NCBI GenBank assembly: GCA_938030905.1
Contig: CALHIW010000013.1
Span: 1 to 36,664, forward strand
DNA length: 36,664 nucleotides
Source: Candidatus Methanomethylicia archaeon
GTDB lineage: Archaea; Thermoproteota; Methanomethylicia; CALHIW01
Reading direction: 5' to 3'
A program made the position numbers and the translations under genes. The notes beneath the pieces are model-generated. The model was not told the DNA's origin. It made no database searches and saw only the letters and a program-made list of their open reading frames with translations. Positions 1-7,473 of the stretch are shown piece after piece (within the stretch, counting starts at the first letter, position 1; the number at the start of each line of letters is the position of its first letter).

Positions 1-99
1 TAAGCAATATAGCAATAAAGCTCCTCCTGCTAACCATACTATAAATACAGTTAGAGACATAAATATCTTACATCTTAAGCAACTCCACATAGAATACAT
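1..99 (-). CDS. N-terminus of a small membrane protein, cut by the window edge
   Basis: On the minus strand an ATG at 99 (or an in-frame ATG at 90) opens a reading frame that stays open for 33 codons to the window edge. The visible product has a short start with two cysteines, then a hydrophobic stretch from about residue 13 to 33 (VFIVWLAGGALLLYCL) that would make a first transmembrane helix. A TATA-like block (minus strand of 121-131) lies about 27 bases upstream of the start, the leaderless arrangement seen for the intact genes in this window. The family cannot be told from so short a piece. That it is a gene at all is inferred from the promoter spacing and the hydrophobic pattern. Confidence 0.4.
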   Translation of the reverse strand, partial: MYSMWSCLRCKIFMSLTVFIVWLAGGALLLYCL

Positions 100-549
100 T
101 GAACTATTTGCTGGAACTGTACTAAAATTTATTAGTTAAACCTCGCTAACCCATCTTAAATAATAGGATATCAAACTACATATGGGTAATGTATAATGCT
201 ATTTATGCTTAACTAAACTAATTCGTACAAGCTCAATACATTCCTCTACTCATAGTTAACATATTAATGTGATGCTGAGTTCATAATGAGCCGCCTAAAT
301 ATTTAACAGTTAAAATTCTTATGTTTTATTATATTTATAATACCATCTCCTTATACTTGAATCGTTTCAAATATATGACTTTGAATATTCAATATGAATT
401 AAGTGGAGGCTGTGATGGAATTTTATTATAGACGTGATTGAGATAAAGTTAATAAAATCCATTTACACTAGGAGGCTTTCCAGCATTATTTCTACACTAC
501 GGATTATAATAATACTATGAAGTATTGCAGTAGTTTTATAAGTATTTGA
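100..549. other. Intergenic region without recognisable gene
   Basis: About 450 bases of A/T-rich sequence with many stops in all frames. It holds the probable promoter of the minus-strand gene at its left end and the promoter of the radical SAM gene at its right end. I see no RNA gene or repeat in it. Confidence 0.5.
533..541 (+). promoter_or_regulatory. TATA-like box of the B12-radical SAM gene
   Basis: The sequence TTTTATAAG lies here. With the usual archaeal TATA-to-start distance of about 25 bases, transcription would begin near 560. That excludes the ATG at 550 and favours the in-frame ATG at 577. No Shine-Dalgarno sequence decides the matter. Confidence 0.4.
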
Positions 550-576
550 ATGTTTAGGTTTAGCGCTGTTACTGGG

Positions 577-2289
577 ATGATTGTCTTGGGCAAACCTGAT
601 TTAGTACTTATTCATCCGCCAAGCATATACGATTTTAGAGAGAAGACTATACTTTATGGTCCTATTAGCGATGTTGTACCTTCAACTCCTATTTTCGAAA
701 TGTATCCTATTGGCTTCATTAGCTTAATGGGGTATCTTGAATACAATGGATTTCACATACATATCATTAACCTAGCTGTTAAAATGCTTAGAAGGAGAGA
801 CTTTAATCCTGAGAACTATCTTTCAAAAATAGAGGCTAAAGCATATGGCGTAGATATTCACTGGCTTGTCCACTCCCATGGAGGAATTGAGGTTGCAAAA
901 ATATTGAAGAAAATCAGGCCAAATAGACCAGTTATAATTGGCGGGCTTTCATCAACGTATTTCCATAGGGAAATCATTAGGAACTATTTAGAGATAGATT
1001 ACATTGTTAGAGGAGATAGTGGAGAATACCCATTGCTTAAACTCATGGAGTGTATTGAAGGTAATAAGCATCCAGTAGATGTTCCAAACATTACATGGAG
1101 GGGTGATGACGGGAAAATTCATGAGAACCCATTAACACATGTTCCAGAATCAATCGATAAATACACTATCAACTATGAATATGCTGTTAAAAATGTTGTT
1201 AGGCATTTAAATATTGAGGATTACCTACCATATGGGGACTGGCTTAGCTATCCATACTGTGCTCTTATAACATGTAAGGGATGTAGCCAAAACTGCATTA
1301 CATGCGGAGGATCAGCATATAGCTTTAGTAAAATATATGGTAGGGGGAAAGTAGCTTTAAAAAGTCCTGAAGTACTTATAGACGAAATGAGAATTATCCA
1401 AAGCTACTTTAAATCTCCAATATTCCTTCTCGGAGATATTTGGCAGTATGGTGATGAGCATGGCTTAAAAATATTAAAGCTAATAAGAAGGGAGGGAATA
1501 GATAATCCGATAACATTTGAGCTTTTCAACCCAATAAATATAGAGAAAATTGTGGAAATTGAGCGGTCATGTAGTGAATTCAGCATTGAAATATCTCCTG
1601 AAAGCCATGATGAAGACATAAGGAGGATGCAGGGAAGACTCTATAGTAATGAGATGCTTGAGAAAATGATTGAAGATAGCTTAAATCATGAATGCGCAAA
1701 GCTCGATGTATTCTTCATGATAGGGCTGCCAAGACAAACACCCAAGTCAGTTACTGAAACTATTAACTACTGTGATAGACTACTATCAAAATATAGTGAT
1801 GGAAGACTACATATATTTATAGCACCACTAGCACCATTCCTTGATCCTGGAAGTATAGCGTTTGAGAATCCGGATACTGTAGGGTATATAGTCATATTTA
1901 AAACCTTTAATGAACATAGAGAAGCACTTACAAAGCCAAGCTGGAAACATTATTTAAACTATGAGACGGTATGGATGAATAGAAGCCAAATTGTAGATTC
2001 AACATATAATGCCGCTAGGGCAATGAATTATATTAGATTTAAACATGGTATAGTTGATGAAGACCATTATGAAGCAACTAGGATGAGAATAGATTTCATA
2101 GAGAATATTACTAGAAAAATAGATAAATTCATAGCTAAGAGGAGTGGCTTAGAGAGGTTAAGAGAATATGTAAGGAAGACATATAGTATTCTATGTCCAA
2201 GAGAGGAGTTGAAAAGTGTACCGATGGCTAAGGTGAAATGGCTTAGGGGAGGATTAACATTAATGTTAAAATACCTACATATACTCTAG
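577..2289 (+). CDS. B12-binding domain radical SAM protein (Ta0216-like family)
   Basis: Predicted radical SAM enzyme with an N-terminal cobalamin-binding-type Rossmann domain. The frame opens at an ATG at 550 (579 residues), but the TATA box at 533-541 favours the ATG at 577 (570 residues, starting MIVLGKPDLVLIHPPS). Counted from 550, residues 17-190 form the B12-binding-like part, with a DIHW...H segment at about 102-110 that could ligate cobalamin. The 4Fe-4S motif CxxxCxxC is C245, C249 and C252, preceded by two extra cysteines (C237, C242). The rest is the TIM-barrel, with GLPRQTP and an SPESHDEDIRR segment typical of B12-radical SAM proteins. The overall pattern resembles the archaeal Ta0216-type family, whose substrate is unknown. 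The stop overlaps by 4 bases the end of the convergent reductase gene. Family is confident, reaction is not known. Confidence 0.8.
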   Translation: MIVLGKPDLVLIHPPSIYDFREKTILYGPISDVVPSTPIFEMYPIGFISLMGYLEYNGFHIHIINLAVKMLRRRDFNPENYLSKIEAKAYGVDIHWLVHSHGGIEVAKILKKIRPNRPVIIGGLSSTYFHREIIRNYLEIDYIVRGDSGEYPLLKLMECIEGNKHPVDVPNITWRGDDGKIHENPLTHVPESIDKYTINYEYAVKNVVRHLNIEDYLPYGDWLSYPYCALITCKGCSQNCITCGGSAYSFSKIYGRGKVALKSPEVLIDEMRIIQSYFKSPIFLLGDIWQYGDEHGLKILKLIRREGIDNPITFELFNPINIEKIVEIERSCSEFSIEISPESHDEDIRRMQGRLYSNEMLEKMIEDSLNHECAKLDVFFMIGLPRQTPKSVTETINYCDRLLSKYSDGRLHIFIAPLAPFLDPGSIAFENPDTVGYIVIFKTFNEHREALTKPSWKHYLNYETVWMNRSQIVDSTYNAARAMNYIRFKHGIVDEDHYEATRMRIDFIENITRKIDKFIAKRSGLERLREYVRKTYSILCPREELKSVPMAKVKWLRGGLTLMLKYLHIL

Positions 2290-3485
2290 GTAAACATACT
2301 TAAAATCCTGGCAAGTATTAGGTGGGGAGTATTTTCAGCTTTCAACACTTTTGCCAGCACTTTCCTACCGAGAAATAGAGCTCCTAATCTTATAAGCTTC
2401 CTATTATACATTAATAAGTCACCTGTCTTCCTGTATAGTAGGCCGTTTTCAATAACCTTTCCAAGCACTCTATGAAGCTCCAAGCTATAGCTTAATCCTC
2501 TACCCTCAACAATCGATTTTAAACAGTTACTTGCAATACATCCTGAAATCATAGCATTAACTATTCCAGCACCATTAATAGGCTCACATGTTCCAGCAGC
2601 ATCCCCAATAAGCATTACACACCCACTTTCAACATTACTTACAATTCCACCTACAGGTACAGTTTTCAAGTAGAAAAGTTCAGTCGGTCTAGCTCCCTTA
2701 AGAAATGAGGACTCAACATCACTCAGAAACTTCTTAAAACACTCAACTATCTTAAAACCCTTCTTAACTAAATACATTCTAACTCCAAGCCCTACATTTG
2801 CTCTACCACCACCCTTAGGTATTATCCATCCAAATCCTCCAGGAGCATAGCGTGGCGATATAAATACATAAACCTTACTTTCATCAATTTTAAGACTTGA
2901 AAACCTCTGGTTAATACATAGAGCAATATCCTTATCATCATATCCACTATCAATACTGAATACTTGAGAAACTCTTGATGGAGTGGAGTCAGCACCAATA
3001 AGATAGTCAACTTTAAAACTCAACTCAACACCTCCCCTCTTAGCCTTAAATATAATTACTCCATCTCTATATTTAGCATCTGTAAAAAATGCAGAGTTAA
3101 CCAGCTTTACACCATTTCTCTCAGCATCATCAACTATTTGCTGAATCATTAAATCCTTACGTATAACGTAACCATCAAGCTTAATATCTAGAAGTGGTCT
3201 TCCACCCTCTAGATAAATTTCTATAAGAGATATTTTATTCTCTACAATATTTCTACCTACAATGTACTTATATGATTCATCAACATCTCTACTATCACGT
3301 ATAATTCCACTATCTACGTAAAGCCTCCTGGTTTCATTAGGTGTTAGTAGAAACTCCCCGCATACAATGTGTGAGCTAGGCTTAGCTTTACGTTCAACAA
3401 CTAAAACATCAAAGCCCAACTTTGCAGCTAATAGTGAAAACAAAGCACCACTAGGACCAGAGCCAATAACAGCTACTGAAACCAT
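2286..3485 (-). CDS. Geranylgeranyl reductase family FAD-dependent oxidoreductase
   Basis: A flavoprotein of the geranylgeranyl reductase family, which saturates isoprenoid double bonds in archaeal ether lipids or in quinone side chains. The FAD-binding GxGxxG motif is at the N-terminus (IGSGPSGALFSLLAAKLG, residues 7-24). The middle has GADSTPSRV and the family segment GGFGWIIPKGGGRANVG, corresponding to the PxxYxWxFP region. The second FAD motif GDAAGTCEPINGAG comes near residue 300. At 399 residues the length is normal. It is transcribed divergently from a UbiE-like methyltransferase across 66 bases, so the pair may act on the same lipid or quinone. That link is inference from context. The A/T block at 3501-3517 is centred about 24 bases upstream, so the mRNA is probably leaderless. 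Confidence 0.85.
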   Translation of the reverse strand: MVSVAVIGSGPSGALFSLLAAKLGFDVLVVERKAKPSSHIVCGEFLLTPNETRRLYVDSGIIRDSRDVDESYKYIVGRNIVENKISLIEIYLEGGRPLLDIKLDGYVIRKDLMIQQIVDDAERNGVKLVNSAFFTDAKYRDGVIIFKAKRGGVELSFKVDYLIGADSTPSRVSQVFSIDSGYDDKDIALCINQRFSSLKIDESKVYVFISPRYAPGGFGWIIPKGGGRANVGLGVRMYLVKKGFKIVECFKKFLSDVESSFLKGARPTELFYLKTVPVGGIVSNVESGCVMLIGDAAGTCEPINGAGIVNAMISGCIASNCLKSIVEGRGLSYSLELHRVLGKVIENGLLYRKTGDLLMYNRKLIRLGALFLGRKVLAKVLKAENTPHLILARILSMFT

Positions 3486-3500
3486 ACAATACCAAGCTAA

Positions 3501-3517
3501 TAAAATTTAAATATTTA
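3501..3517. promoter_or_regulatory. Shared divergent TATA region
   Basis: An A/T block (TAAAATTTAAATATTTA), nearly symmetric, is the only TATA-like element between the two divergent genes. It is centred about 24 bases from the reductase start and about 43 bases from the methyltransferase start. The methyltransferase would therefore have a short leader, which carries GGTGAG just before its ATG. Confidence 0.5.
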
Positions 3518-3551
3518 ACTCGCAATTCAAGTCAAACCATATTGGTGAGTA

Positions 3552-4250
3552 ATGCTGAACACTAGGAATTTATGGATTAATATTATTGAAAGCCTAAGAG
3601 AGATAATTCCATATTATGATTTAATGAATAAAATAATATCACTTAGTAGGGATATTAAGTATAGAGTTGAGGGGTTGAAGATGATTGTAAAAGGAGGAGA
3701 GTTAATGCTTGATGCAGGTAGTGGTGCAGGAATATTGACATTAATAGCTTTTAAAATAGGAGTTTTAGAGTCAGTACTTCTCGACCCATTAATTGAAATG
3801 CATATTGAAGCTAGAAGAAGAATGAGAAACTATAAAAACATGTATAGTGTTAGAGGTGTTTTCGAATATCCACCATTTAGAAAGAATGCGTTCAACATTA
3901 TAGGATGCGCATTCTCTCTTAGAGATGCTAGAAACATTATTAGAGCAGCTAAAATGCTAACTGAAAAACTAAAACCTAATGGATATATACTAATAGTTGA
4001 TATAGGAAAGCCGGAAAGCCATATTTTAAGCTTTACACTACACATCTATTGGAGATATATAGTCCCAATAATAGCTGCAATAATAGTAAGAAGGAAGTGG
4101 AGAAAATATACAGCTCTAGGTGAAACATATCTTAAACTACCTGAAAACAACCAGCTAAAGAGACTTCTTAAAACACTCTATAAAGTAGTAGTGTTCAAAG
4201 AGAAGTTTATGGGTGGGGGATTAATAGCCATAGGGAAGTTTAGAAGATAA
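3552..4250 (+). CDS. UbiE/COQ5-like SAM-dependent methyltransferase
   Basis: Class I S-adenosylmethionine methyltransferase, 232 residues. Motif I is LDAGSGAGILTLIA at about residues 53-66. The post-motif segment FSLRDARNIIRAAKMLTEKL followed by LKPNGYILIVDIGKP strongly recalls UbiE/MenG enzymes (FGLRN..., LKPGG...L.FSKP), which methylate quinone precursors. The N-terminal PYYDLMNKIISLSRD also matches the YDxMNxxxS pattern of that family. A hydrophobic stretch near residue 165 (YIVPIIAAIIV) could contact the membrane. Its divergent neighbour is an isoprenoid reductase, which fits a joint role in quinone or lipid maturation. This is inference; the substrate is not visible. Confidence 0.7.
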   Translation: MLNTRNLWINIIESLREIIPYYDLMNKIISLSRDIKYRVEGLKMIVKGGELMLDAGSGAGILTLIAFKIGVLESVLLDPLIEMHIEARRRMRNYKNMYSVRGVFEYPPFRKNAFNIIGCAFSLRDARNIIRAAKMLTEKLKPNGYILIVDIGKPESHILSFTLHIYWRYIVPIIAAIIVRRKWRKYTALGETYLKLPENNQLKRLLKTLYKVVVFKEKFMGGGLIAIGKFRR

Positions 4251-4382
4251 TTAGTATTCTATTATAGTTAAGGCTATAATTAGGTTTCCCAGTTTAAGCT
4301 ATGGTGAAAGCTAAGTGAAAAATAAAGAATCTTAGAATAACATCACATAAACTTAATAGAGAGAACTAAAGTTTAAAGTGGA

Positions 4383-4453
4383 ATAAATTGTCTTAAAATT
4401 TAAATCATTATTTAGAATTCATAGAGTTAGATAAATTGTCAGTGGGTTTAAAT
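4383..4453 (+). repeat. Duplicated promoter block upstream of a radical SAM gene
   Basis: The pattern ATAAATTGTC-N6-TTTAAAT occurs at 4383-4405 and again at 4431-4453, offset by exactly 48 bases. TTTAAAT is a plausible TATA box in both copies. From the second copy, transcription would start near 4476, leaving a leader of about 20 bases that contains GGTGAG at 4489-4494 before the ATG at 4498. The conserved ATAAATTGTC upstream of each TATA could be a regulator site. Confidence 0.4.
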
Positions 4454-4497
4454 AGTGTTATGCTTTATAGTGCTGGAGAGTACTGGTAGGTGAGCTA

Positions 4498-5346
4498 ATG
4501 GTTAAAGCATACATGCCCCTTCCACTATTTCCAGCGATATCTATAACTGGGGAATGGTGTGGCTTAAAATGTAAGTATTGTGGGGGGGAGCTTCTTAAAG
4601 GTATGTTAAGAGTTAATACACCCCATGAGCTTTACAGTCTATGTAGGAGGCTTAAGGAGAATGGGGTTATTGGCTGCCTGATTAGTGGAGGATTTAACAA
4701 GAATGGAATACTACCTATTAAACCATTTATACAGGCTATACGTGATATTAAGAGGAATTTAGAGTTTATCATTAGTATTCATGTTGGTTTTGCTGGTAGA
4801 GATTATGCTAAAATATTAAGAGATTGTGGTGTTGATATAGTGGATTTAAACATTATTAATAGTATTAGGGTATTTAGAGATGTTATGGGTTTAAATGCTA
4901 ATTCAAGCATTATGGAGGAAACAATTAAAAACCTTAGAGACTACGGCCCACCATACATTGCACCACATATTATGATTGGGGCAGATTATGGTAAAGTATA
5001 CTGGGAAATTGAAGCTATTGATCTTTTAAAAGACATAGATTTGGATACTCTAATATTTGTTGTATTTTCACCAATACATGGTACAGATATGGAGTATGTT
5101 TCAAGCCCAAACATCATAGATGTAGTTAAAGTATTTCAACAAGCCAGGAGAAAGCTTTCAAATATTGAAATCGGGCTTGGATGTGCTAGACCTCGAGGAA
5201 GCTATAGTGTAAAGCTTGAGAAGAAACTCATACAAAATAGACTTGTTGATAGAGTAGTAATACCTAGTAGAGCTAGTGAATACTTAATGTCATGCTGTTC
5301 AATACCTAAAGAGCTTGAAGACAGAATTCCAAGAAAACACTTATAG
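4498..5346 (+). CDS. Biotin-synthase-like radical SAM protein
   Basis: Compact radical SAM protein of 282 residues. The cluster motif is C21-x3-C25-x2-C28 in GEWCGLKCKYCGG. A glycine-rich SAM-contact motif follows at CLISGGFNKNGILP, then barrel strands (IISIHVG, VDLNIINS, APHIMIG) and a C-terminal GLGCARPRGSY segment. It resembles the archaeal group annotated as homologues of biotin synthetase (COG1856-like). Part of that set has been tied to archaeal lipoate synthesis by two cooperating radical SAM proteins, but I cannot assign this protein to it. The gene stands alone behind a duplicated promoter. The start is the ATG after GGTGAG. Superfamily certain, reaction unknown. Confidence 0.75.
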   Translation: MVKAYMPLPLFPAISITGEWCGLKCKYCGGELLKGMLRVNTPHELYSLCRRLKENGVIGCLISGGFNKNGILPIKPFIQAIRDIKRNLEFIISIHVGFAGRDYAKILRDCGVDIVDLNIINSIRVFRDVMGLNANSSIMEETIKNLRDYGPPYIAPHIMIGADYGKVYWEIEAIDLLKDIDLDTLIFVVFSPIHGTDMEYVSSPNIIDVVKVFQQARRKLSNIEIGLGCARPRGSYSVKLEKKLIQNRLVDRVVIPSRASEYLMSCCSIPKELEDRIPRKHL

Positions 5347-5362
5347 ATATTTAAACAGCTGG

Positions 5363-5378
5363 AAAAATTTAAGTTTTA
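5363..5378 (+). promoter_or_regulatory. TATA box of the nucleoside phosphorylase gene
   Basis: An A/T block AAAATTTAAGTTTTA is centred about 25 bases before the tandem GTG-ATG start codons at 5394/5397, with no Shine-Dalgarno sequence. This indicates leaderless transcription and does not decide between the two starts. Confidence 0.5.
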
Positions 5379-5396
5379 CAGCTACGCATATATGTG

Positions 5397-6116
5397 ATGC
5401 CGGTACACATTATAGCTAAGCCTGAAGACATAGCGAAAAGAGCTATTATTGCAGGAGACCCTGCGAGAGTTGAGCAGATAGCTGGAATGCTTGAAAACCC
5501 ATATCTAGTAAATAGTAATAGAGGATACATAACATATACGGGATACTATAAGGGTGAGAGAGTAACTGTAGCAACACATGGTGTTGGAGCTCCATCAGCA
5601 GCTATTGTAGTTGAGGAGTTGAAAATGCTTGGAGTTGAAGTAATCATTAGGCTTGGAACAACGGGGGCGCTTATTAATAATCTTGAAATAGGGGATATAG
5701 TAATACCTACAGGTGCATCATATCCATATGGTGGTAATACTACAAGTATGTATACACCAGATGGCTACATGGCAGCTGTACCTAACCCTATAGTTCTAGG
5801 TAAGCTAATAGAGAAAGCTAGAATATTCAATGTAAGATTTACTGCTGGACCAATATTTAGCAGTGATGCATTCTATGCAGAGGATCCACTATTCGTTAGG
5901 AGGTGGGCTTTAAGAGGAATGATATCGGTTGAGATGGAATGCGCAGCGGTCTTCATAGTTGGATTACTAAGAAAAATTAAAACAGGAGCTCTACTAATTG
6001 TAAGTAATAATTTAACTAGAGAAGATAGAAAGGAGATACCGGTTGCTGAAGGTCTTAAAAAATATGTAGATGTTGCTTCAAGAATAGCTCTTGAAACAAT
6101 AGTAGAGATACAGTAG
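5397..6116 (+). CDS. Nucleoside phosphorylase, PNP/UDP family (MTAP I/uridine phosphorylase-like)
   Basis: Hexameric-type nucleoside phosphorylase, which cleaves a nucleoside with phosphate to base and ribose-1-phosphate in salvage. Numbering from the GTG at 5394 (240 residues): phosphate-site GDPARVE with R25, THGVGAPS at 61-68, RLGTTG with R86, base-pocket FSSDAFYAED at 155-164, and the ribose-binding VEMEC with E182. The sequence looks closest to crenarchaeal 5'-methylthioadenosine phosphorylase I. The C-terminal SNNLTREDRKEIP, however, has Asn205 where purine phosphorylases carry the catalytic Asp (S-D-N/H), and the EIP ending recalls uridine phosphorylases. The Gln/Arg uracil-recognition pair of bacterial uridine phosphorylase is not seen. 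Substrate is therefore open. Downstream lies a decayed transposon. Confidence 0.8.
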   Translation: MPVHIIAKPEDIAKRAIIAGDPARVEQIAGMLENPYLVNSNRGYITYTGYYKGERVTVATHGVGAPSAAIVVEELKMLGVEVIIRLGTTGALINNLEIGDIVIPTGASYPYGGNTTSMYTPDGYMAAVPNPIVLGKLIEKARIFNVRFTAGPIFSSDAFYAEDPLFVRRWALRGMISVEMECAAVFIVGLLRKIKTGALLIVSNNLTREDRKEIPVAEGLKKYVDVASRIALETIVEIQ

Positions 6117-6159
6117 TAAGTAGCTAGCTACTAGTAATATAGAACCATCGGTTTTGAAG

Positions 6160-7200
6160 TTGAGAAGATGTTGTTTCCCCCTATGTTAAGATTGCGAGGA
6201 AAGATCATTTGGACCTTAAGAAGGAGGCGGAAAGAAGCTATGTGATGAATTGCTAAAAGATCAGGAGTTTTCAAAGCACTACGTTGATTTCACGGTCAAT
6301 TCGGTCATAGGACCCGTTAAAGGATTGATATCGCTCTACAATCAGGGGAGGGTGAAGAGAAAACCTGAGATAATAAAAGGAATAGTCTTTTCAGCCTTAG
6401 AAATAACATTTTGAGAATTAGCATCAAGCCAAATAAAAGGTTTCTCGATTTAACGAAGTATTTCCTGGCTTCCAAAAGATTTCGATAGAGTCGGTGGCTG
6501 CTTTTGACTGAAAAGAAGCTTATAATCCCGTTCAAGAAAAGCGTAGAGCAAAAGCGGAGAAATTCGCCTCATTCAACGTAAACTTAACAAATATAACTGC
6601 TTTCATAGATGGGGGAATAGAATGCTACGATCTAAGGGGCTTTACCACATTCACAGAACTTACAAGATAAAGTGAAGAAGGATTCAGAAACTCACAAAGT
6701 TCAAGCCGAAGACTTTGAAAAAGCTTTTGGAGAAGTATTCGAAGCGTGAAAGAAATAGAGCAAAGGACTTCATGTACAAGCTCACAACTTTGATAGCAAA
6801 GACTTAAAGAGCTTAAAAGCGGAGCAATTCTTAGGGCATCAAGAGAATCAGAGAAAGAGTTTTCACGACTCTAAAAAATGAACAGAAAGCTTTCAACATG
6901 GAACGCGAGGACTTTTCAATTCATGCTTGAATACAGGCTGGATTGGTTGGAACTACTTGTGAAACACGTTGATTCAAAAACAGCTCCAAGACGCCCTCTC
7001 TGCTCTGGAAGCTTAGCCTCCTATGAGGGTATGTTGATGAGATGTGAGAGATGTAATTTAGCGGTGGATAGAGATGTTGTAGCTGTTTTGAACCTTCAGA
7101 TGTGGGGGTTTGGATTCACCCCGAAGGCCTCAATGAGCTAATCGAGAGGGATGGGTTAGGTAGGAATGAAAGTAATGGAAAGCTATATATTCCTATTTAA
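6160..7200 (+). pseudogene. tnpB: tnpB (IS1341-type OrfB) pseudogene
   Basis: Decayed RNA-guided nuclease gene of the IS200/IS605-IS1341 group. Recognisable pieces lie in changing frames. An N-terminal part gives LLKDQEFSKHYVDF and VIGPVKGLISLYNQG (about 6250-6350). The RuvC-I region gives FASFNVNLTNITAFIDGG (about 6560-6615), in which the catalytic Asp is replaced by Asn. A basic helix gives KFKPKTLKKLLEKYSKRERNRAKDF-like sequence spread over frames near 6700-6780. The C-terminal zinc ribbon reads PLCSGSLASYEGMLMRCERC, then DRDVVAVLNLQ (about 6990-7100). After one more frameshift the tail LNELIERDGLGRNESNGKL runs to a TAA at 7200. At least four frame changes and a lost RuvC Asp make it non-functional. 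No tnpA is present. A scar of past insertion between the phosphorylase gene and the stub that follows. Confidence 0.8.
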
Positions 7201-7456
7201 CTCAGAACCCGTCATTAGAGTTGAGGTGAAGGTTGAGGTTGATGCCCTAAGGCTTAAAAATGTATTTATGAATTTTACATTGGCTAAAATGCTAAATCCT
7301 GATGTAAAAACAATTCTAGTATATGTTAATTGGAATGTGTTAGAGATTCTTAAATATATTATGTTGAAATATGTTGATAGGCTTTACTGGTTTGGATCTG
7401 GATGAATGGGTAATGTGAATGAATTTATAGATTATTTAAATCAAGCTATATCATAA
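7190..7456 (+). pseudogene. 3' fragment of an unidentified gene behind the tnpB relic
   Basis: The frame that begins at an ATG at 7166 inside the tnpB tail encodes, after about residue 9, non-TnpB sequence (VIRVEVKVEVDALRLKN, ILVYVNWNVLEILKYIM) and stops at 7403-7405. The same frame continues past this TGA with MGNVNEFIDYLNQAIS to a TAA at 7456, so the TGA may be a nonsense mutation. I do not recognise the family. The likeliest reading is the 3' end of a gene whose 5' part was lost when the IS element inserted. It could also be a short orphan gene. Confidence 0.35.
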
Positions 7457-7473
7457 ATATATTGATAAGTCTA

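Noticed and set aside
6317-6535. 72-codon minus-strand frame within the tnpB relic
   Set aside because: The plus strand of the same stretch gives TnpB-like sequence, so the reverse frame is incidental.
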